Source: Salinicola rhizosphaerae
Lineage (GTDB): Bacteria > Pseudomonadota > Gammaproteobacteria > Pseudomonadales > Halomonadaceae
Reading direction: 5' to 3'
DNA length: 64,000 bases
Assembly (NCBI RefSeq): GCF_014652715.1
Contig: NZ_BMZI01000004.1
Span: 247,161 to 311,160 of the forward strand
Shown: positions 58,112-64,000 of the stretch, piece by piece
Position numbering within the stretch: position 1 is the first letter of the stretch
How the letters are laid out: each line of letters starts with the position of its first letter
Made by a program: the position numbers and the translations under genes
Notes under the pieces: generated by a model
Databases searched by the model: none
What the model was told of the DNA's origin: nothing
Seen by the model: the letters and a program-made list of their open reading frames with translations, nothing else

Positions 58112-59212
58112 TCAGTGGCCGCGCTCCTTGATCTGGTCTTTCAGCTGGTTGGGCACCTGCTTGATGATCAGGCGGTCGCGGTCGTCGTCGTACTCGATGC
58201 TGTTGCCGAGCAGATGTGAGTCGAAACTGATCGATACGCCGCTGGTGCGTCCGGTGAAGCGCTTGAACTGCTGGATCGTGCGCTTGTCCGGTGGTATCTC
58301 AGGCGAGAGTCCGTAGTCCTGGTTGCGGATATGGTCGTAGAACGCCTTGGGGTTGTCTTCATCGACCAGCTCGGACAAGGCTTCCAGGGTGATCGGCTCG
58401 CCGTTCTTGGCCTGGGCATTGGCGTAGTCGATCAGCGTTTCGGTCTTCTCCCGGCTTGCTTCTTCCGGAAGGTCCTCGCTCTCCACATAGTCACTGAACG
58501 CTTTCAGTAGGGTCCGGGTTTCGGCGCCAGCGTTGATCCCTTCCTGACAGCCGAGCCACTCACGAAAGCCTTCGACCAGCTTCTTGTTGCCGCGATCCTG
58601 AACGTAGGTGATGTATTGGCGCGACTGACCTCGCTGCCATTGTGTCAGATCGATGCGTGCGGCCAGCATCAACTGGCCGAGATTGAGCTGGCGCACCGGC
58701 ACGATCTCGAGCGCGTCATCGAATCCGAAACCGTCGCGCTGGTGAAACATCACCAGCGTCAGGTATTCCGCCTCGCCCTGGCGATAGTGTACGAACCACC
58801 AGTGGCCACCGACGGAAAGGTGAGCGTCGATCAATGGCAGCAAACGTTCTGCCGCCTGGCGGGTGAAGTCGCTGAAGTTGGATTCGCCACGACGATAACG
58901 ATCGAGTTTATCGGCAAAGCGCGACTCGCCCGCAGTCCCGGAACCCTCGTTCTCTTCGCTGTCGGGGCTCTCTTCGCTGCTTCCCTCCTCGGCGTCCCCC
59001 TCACTCTCGATAGGTTCCGCACTGTCAACGTTTTCGGTGCCACTCACAAAGTGGCCCCATGCCTTGGGTTTGCCATGGAAGCTGGTGTGGAAGTTGGCCA
59101 GCAACGCTTCGGCAGCCTCGTTGCCCGTTGTGGCTTCACCGTGGATTAGCGTGGCGGGCTGCTCGTCGCCCTGTTTGTCGATGCGGTGCGCGCAGGCTTG
59201 CAAGATCGGCAT
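58112..59212 (-). CDS. yejK: Nucleoid-associated protein YejK (NdpA)
   Basis: 366-residue DNA-associated protein of the 37-kDa nucleoid family. Conserved blocks: HWWFVHYRQGEAEYLTLVMF, LEIVPVRQLNLGQLMLAARI, YITYVQDRGNKKLVEGFREW, and C-terminal FTGRTSGVSISFDSHLLGN. It carries an acidic Ser/Glu/Asp-rich insertion at about 59-97 in the N-terminal part, making it longer than E. coli YejK (335). That may reflect a moderately halophilic proteome (inference). Confidence 0.93.
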   Translation of the reverse strand: MPILQACAHRIDKQGDEQPATLIHGEATTGNEAAEALLANFHTSFHGKPKAWGHFVSGTENVDSAEPIESEGDAEEGSSEESPDSEENEGSGTAGESRFADKLDRYRRGESNFSDFTRQAAERLLPLIDAHLSVGGHWWFVHYRQGEAEYLTLVMFHQRDGFGFDDALEIVPVRQLNLGQLMLAARIDLTQWQRGQSRQYITYVQDRGNKKLVEGFREWLGCQEGINAGAETRTLLKAFSDYVESEDLPEEASREKTETLIDYANAQAKNGEPITLEALSELVDEDNPKAFYDHIRNQDYGLSPEIPPDKRTIQQFKRFTGRTSGVSISFDSHLLGNSIEYDDDRDRLIIKQVPNQLKDQIKERGH

Positions 59213-59301
59213 GGCTCAACTCGGAGATTGGGGGAAACAGGCTCGGCGGCGTTTGCTGGCGTCCACCGAGGGGCCGGGGCTTCGGGGGAGACATTGGAGC
59301 T

Positions 59302-60059
59302 TCAGGGGCGTAGCCGAAAGCCCGTCCTGAAGATCCAGCTGACGACCGCGAGGCTGACTGCGAGAAACACCGCGACCATCAGCAAACTGGCAATGACGCT
59401 CACATCGCTGATGCCGAAGAAGCTCCAGCGAAAGCCGCTGACCAGATAGACCACAGGATTCGCCAGCGTGACGGCTTGCCAGAAGGGCGGCAGCATGTCG
59501 ATCGAGTAGAAGCTTCCACCGAGAAAGGTCAGTGGGGTGATCACCAGCAGCGGCACCAGCTGCAGCTTTTCGAAGCCGTCTGCCCAGATACCGATGATGA
59601 AGCCGAGCAGACTGAAAGTGACGGCGGTCAGCACCAGGAACAGGACCATCATGAAGGGATGCTGAATATGCAGATCGACGAAGAAAGTCGAGGTACCCAG
59701 GATGATCAATCCCAGGATGATCGACTTCGAAGCGGCCGCGCCGACATAGCCCAGCACGATTTCCAGATATGAGATCGGTGCCGACATGACTTCGTAGATC
59801 GTGCCGGTGAACTTGGGGAAGAAAATGCCGAACGACGCGTTGGAGACGCTCTGGGTCAGCAGCATCAGCATGATCAGGCCGGGAACGATGAAGGCGCCAT
59901 AGCTGACGCCTTCGACCTCCTGAATGCGCGAGCCGATGGCGGCGCCAAAGACGACGAAGTAGAGCGACGTCGACAGGACAGGCGAGACCAGGCTCTGCAG
60001 CAGCGTGCGCCCGGCGCGAGCCATTTCGAATTGATAGATGGAAGTGACGGCGCGAAGGT

Positions 60060-60063
<4 letters not shown>
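59302..60063 (-). CDS. ABC-2-type transporter permease (YadH-like)
   Basis: 253-residue membrane protein with six hydrophobic segments. ABC-2 signature seen as [20 protein letters not shown] and [19 protein letters not shown]. Pairs with the ATPase encoded just upstream (4-bp overlap); exporter of unknown substrate. ATG 60063. Confidence 0.93.
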
Positions 60064-61070
<1,007 letters not shown>

Positions 61071-61276
61071 GAAGGCTTACGTCGTGACGGCATGGGGCGC
61101 TCATTGTAGGGGAAAACGACCGGTGGCTGGACCCTCGCGGCCATCACGGCGCCCCGATAGCGGTGAGGATGCCCAATCTCGTCTATAAAGAGAGAGCAGT
61201 GGAACGCAACAAACGTTGATGAATAACTCAAAGTGCGAGCGCCAGCCAGCCGCGCTCGCCGGGCAAGGAGGCGATC

Positions 61277-61912
61277 ATGCCACGCTCATTTCTGACCACT
61301 CTCGGTTCTCTCTCTCGGGCTTCTCTTTCTCGCCATGCCCTCGCTCGCACCGGTGCCTTGGCGCTGATAGCCATCCTCGGCGCGACGGCGCTATCTGCAT
61401 GCACCACGACGAGCTCCTCGGATCGCAACGATCGCTACGTGCAGCGCGAGCAACTGCATGACGACGTCGAACAGACGCTCGAGCGTCTCTATCGCGCGGT
61501 GCCGGCCTCGCGCTCGCTGGCCGATCAGGCCGAGGGCGTACTGGTCTTTCCGGGCGTTCTGGGCGCGAGTTTCATCGTCGGCGCCAGTCATGGTGATGGC
61601 GAACTGCTGATGGATGGCACCCGCTCGGGTTACTACACCACGACCAGCGGCTCGATCGGCTTTCAGGCTGGCGCGCAGTCCCAGGCGGTCGTCTATCTCC
61701 TGATGACCGAAAAGGCGTTGAACCGCGTGCGCAGCGACAATGGCTGGTCCATTGGTGCAAGCGCCGGCTTCGCGGTGGCCGATATCGGTGCCAACGGCCA
61801 GATCACCAACGATACCGCCAACAAGGAAGTCGTTGCCTTCGTGATGAACAATCAGGGCATCCAGGGTGGCGTCTCGCTGAATGGTGCGAAGATCTCGAAA
61901 GTCGAGCCGTAA
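61277..61912 (+). CDS. SYLF-domain lipoprotein (YSC84-related)
   Basis: 211 residues with a long type II signal sequence (lipobox LSAC, Cys 42) followed by a SYLF lipid-binding domain: ASRSLADQAEGVLVFPGVLG, GSIGFQAGAQSQAVVYLLMT, NGWSIGASAGFAVADIGANG. Bacterial SYLF proteins bind phosphoinositides or other lipids; the cellular role is unclear. The 25 residues before the hydrophobic core are unusually long for a signal, yet no later Met precedes it. Confidence 0.88.
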   Translation: MPRSFLTTLGSLSRASLSRHALARTGALALIAILGATALSACTTTSSSDRNDRYVQREQLHDDVEQTLERLYRAVPASRSLADQAEGVLVFPGVLGASFIVGASHGDGELLMDGTRSGYYTTTSGSIGFQAGAQSQAVVYLLMTEKALNRVRSDNGWSIGASAGFAVADIGANGQITNDTANKEVVAFVMNNQGIQGGVSLNGAKISKVEP

Positions 61913-61938
61913 TCACGCAAATCTGCCACGCAAGAAAC

Positions 61939-61970
61939 GCGAAAAGCCCACCATCAGGTGGGCTTTTCGC
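61939..61970. terminator. Bidirectional terminator, SYLF gene / yeeN-like gene
   Basis: GCGAAAAGCCCACC-ATCA-GGTGGGCTTTTCGC: a perfect 14-bp stem with T tract within, between converging genes. Confidence 0.9.
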
Positions 61971-62014
61971 TATCCGGTCCGGTATCGCCAACCGACGTGG
62001 CTCAAGGCACCGGG

Positions 62015-62743
62015 TCAAGCCGTCTCGGGTAGCTCGGCGTTGTGATAGACGTTCTGCACGTCGTCGAGTTCGTTGAGCATGTCGATGAACTTCTCGAACT
62101 GGGCTACGTCGTCACCCTCCAGCGGGGTCGTCGTCTGCGGCAGAAACTGGATCTCGTCGGCCTCGAAGTCGAGTTCGCCGAATGCATCGATCAGCGCCTG
62201 CTTGGCCTTGGCGTATTCGGTATGGGGCGCGAAGACCGTGATGCGACCTTCTTCGCTCTCGATGTCGGTCACGTCGACATCGGCCTCCATCAGCGCCTCG
62301 AGTACCGCTTCCTCATCTTCACCGGCGAAGGCGAAGATGGCGCAGTGATCGAACATGTGACTGACCGTGCCCTGGGTGCCGATCTTCGACTTGTTCTTGG
62401 TGAAGCAGCCACGAACATCACCGAAGGTGCGGTTCGGGTTGTCGGTCAGGCACTCGACGATGACCATGCAGTTGCCCGGGCCGAAACCCTCGTAGCGGGC
62501 GGGGGAAAAGTCTTCACCGCCGCTGCCGGATGCCTTGTCGAGCGCCTTGTCGATGACGTGCGTGGGAACCTGATCCTTCTTCGCCTTCTCGATCAGGCCG
62601 CGCAGCGTGAGATTGCCGTTGGGGTCGGTGCCGCCGGATTTGGCACAGACGTATATTTCACGGCCGTACTTGCTGTAGACCTTGGTCTTGGCGGCGGCCG
62701 TCTTGGCCATGGATTCCTTGCGGTTCTGGAAGGCCCTACCCAT
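62015..62743 (-). CDS. YebC/PmpR-family protein, YeeN type
   Basis: 242 residues. Family blocks: [56 protein letters not shown] and C-terminal [13 protein letters not shown]. YebC relatives act as DNA-binding regulators or relieve ribosome stalling at prolines. The [18 protein letters not shown] part marks the YeeN subgroup. ATG 62743 (MGRAFQNRK) is preferred over 62749. Confidence 0.93.
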   Translation of the reverse strand: MGRAFQNRKESMAKTAAAKTKVYSKYGREIYVCAKSGGTDPNGNLTLRGLIEKAKKDQVPTHVIDKALDKASGSGGEDFSPARYEGFGPGNCMVIVECLTDNPNRTFGDVRGCFTKNKSKIGTQGTVSHMFDHCAIFAFAGEDEEAVLEALMEADVDVTDIESEEGRITVFAPHTEYAKAKQALIDAFGELDFEADEIQFLPQTTTPLEGDDVAQFEKFIDMLNELDDVQNVYHNAELPETA

Positions 62744-62966
62744 TGTCATACCCTATGCGGTTGTCTACGACGGCGGCGATTTTACTCAAGATTGCGGCGA
62801 TGTTGCAGGTTTATTTGCCTATCCGTCGGTCCGGATGACGACACCGGTCGCGTCAATGCCGTTGCGCTCTGCTATTCTGCCGCGCCGTTGAGACGGATGC
62901 CCGAGTAGTGGCAATGTCGTCAATCGCAACCTTTTCATCACTGTTTCCCGCTGGAGAGCCCCTGAC

Positions 62967-64000
62967 GTGTCCGAGTCCCCCGAATCGCTGGCTTTCACTT
63001 CGCTGGCATTGAAGGCGCCACTGCTCGAAGGCCTTGCGGCGCTCGACTACCGCGAGATGACGCCGATACAGGCCGCCACGCTGCCGTCGATTCTCGACGG
63101 TAGCGATCTGATCGGCCAGGGCAAGACAGGCTCCGGCAAGACGGCTGCGTTCGGGCTGGGCGTGCTCTCCGCCCTGGATGTTGCGAGTTTTGATGTTCAG
63201 GGGCTGGTGCTCTGTCCGACGCGCGAGCTGGCCGATCAGGTCGCCGAGGAGCTTCGTCGCTTGGCGCGGCGTCTGCCCAACGTCAAGATTCTCTCGCTGT
63301 GCGGTGGGGCGCCGATCGGGCCCCAGCTGAATTCGCTGGCGCACGGCGCCCACGTCGTTGTCGGTACGCCCGGTCGCATCGAGGATCATCTGCGCAAGGG
63401 TGCGCTCGATCTCTCCCGGCTGCGGGCGCTCGTGCTCGATGAAGCCGATCGAATGCTGGAAATGGGGTTCAAGGAGACTCTCGAGGCTATCGTTGCCGCC
63501 ACGCCCGCCTCGCGGCAAACGTTGCTGTTCAGCGCCACCTACGGAGAGGCGGTCAAACCGGTTGCCGAACGAATGCTCAAGACGCCCCGGATCGTCGAGG
63601 TCGAGTCGACGCATGACGATCAGAGTATTCGGCAGTCTTTCCACGGCGTTGCCGATGAGGCGTCCCGGCTCCCGGCGCTGTGTCGACTGCTGTTGCATCA
63701 TCGGCCGGCGTCGAGCGTCGTGTTCTGCAATACGCGCAAGGAGACGCAGACCGTTGCCGAGGGACTGGACGCGGCCGGCTTCAGCGCCAGCCCACTGCAC
63801 GGCGATCTTGACCAGCGTGAGCGCGATCAGACGCTGATCCGTTTTGCCAACGGCAGTCTATCGATTCTGGTTGCGACCGATGTGGCGGCCCGCGGGCTGG
63901 ATATCGATGCGCTCGACGCGGTGTTCAACTATCAGATCGCGCGTGAACTCGAGGTTCATGTGCATCGAGTCGGCCGCACGGGGCGGGCCGGTGCCAAAGG
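62967..64000 (+). CDS. dbpA: ATP-dependent RNA helicase DbpA (5' part)
   Basis: DEAD-box helicase acting on 23S rRNA during large-subunit assembly. Starts at GTG 62967 with GGAGAG 8 nt upstream and runs off the right edge after about 344 codons. Motifs in order: Q motif TPIQAATLPSIL, Walker A QGKTGSGKT, PTRELADQVAEELRRLARRL, TPGRIEDHLRKG, DEAD as LDEADRML, SAT, VVFCNTRKETQ, VATDVAARGLDI, HRVGRTGRAG. The C-terminal rRNA-binding RRM that defines DbpA is outside the window; the name rests on close match of the core. Confidence 0.92.
   Translation, partial: MSESPESLAFTSLALKAPLLEGLAALDYREMTPIQAATLPSILDGSDLIGQGKTGSGKTAAFGLGVLSALDVASFDVQGLVLCPTRELADQVAEELRRLARRLPNVKILSLCGGAPIGPQLNSLAHGAHVVVGTPGRIEDHLRKGALDLSRLRALVLDEADRMLEMGFKETLEAIVAATPASRQTLLFSATYGEAVKPVAERMLKTPRIVEVESTHDDQSIRQSFHGVADEASRLPALCRLLLHHRPASSVVFCNTRKETQTVAEGLDAAGFSASPLHGDLDQRERDQTLIRFANGSLSILVATDVAARGLDIDALDAVFNYQIARELEVHVHRVGRTGRAGAK

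Overview
The window is a 64 kb chromosomal stretch of a high-GC, aerobic gammaproteobacterium. The gene set (xseA divergent from guaB-guaA, a GlrK/QseG/GlrR cluster, cyoABCD, YghU, DbpA, YejK, many LysR/MFS/SDR accessory genes) suggests the Halomonadaceae (Halomonas, Salinicola and relatives). That placement is inference from recall, not from a search. No rRNA, tRNA or CRISPR array was seen.

Layout. 1-7.3 kb: a partial periplasmic HAD acid phosphatase, a chemoreceptor, a voltage-gated-type K+ channel with a zinc ribbon, an overlapping H-NOX / EAL phosphodiesterase pair (gas sensing coupled to c-di-GMP breakdown), and a CYTH triphosphatase. 7.4-10.9 kb: a Pit phosphate transporter with its PhoU-like partner, then argA. 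10.9-15.6 kb: the most interesting region. A structured, untranslated segment with a near-consensus sigma-54 promoter and a strong terminator lies directly upstream of glrK-qseG-glrR. Three GlrR-type sites (GTC-N10-GAC core) precede the promoter. This is the same arrangement as glmY-glrK-glrG-glrR in enterobacteria, but the RNA looks different: it is about 455 nt, and two perfect hairpins present AAGGAT in the loop. 15.8-20.8 kb: xseA, guaB, guaA.

20.8-23.8 kb: an AT-rich insert immediately after guaA, a common integration site. It holds a 5'-truncated fragment, a frameshifted RP4-type traJ, an unknown 639-residue protein and a small charged protein. 24-26.3 kb: a DUF1852 / core-MetE methionine pair behind a palindrome with a MetR-like site. 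26.4-28.1 kb: a NYN protein, a vapBC module with a perfect operator, and a small frameshifted gene. 28-51.9 kb: accessory metabolism and regulation, mostly divergent regulator/enzyme pairs (TetR/MDR reductase, LysR/SDR, LysR/MFS, AraC/aldo-keto reductase), a biotin transporter, DctA with a hairpin-rich leader, a second dicarboxylate/amino-acid symporter, YghU, a MTOX/MSOX-like oxidase and a tautomerase.

51.9-64 kb: the cyoABCD ubiquinol oxidase (no cyoE follows cyoD), a clade-3-type catalase, the nucleoid protein YejK, a YadGH-like ABC exporter, a SYLF lipoprotein, a YeeN-type YebC protein and the 5' part of dbpA. Functions are assigned from motifs and recalled family sequences; no database search was possible.
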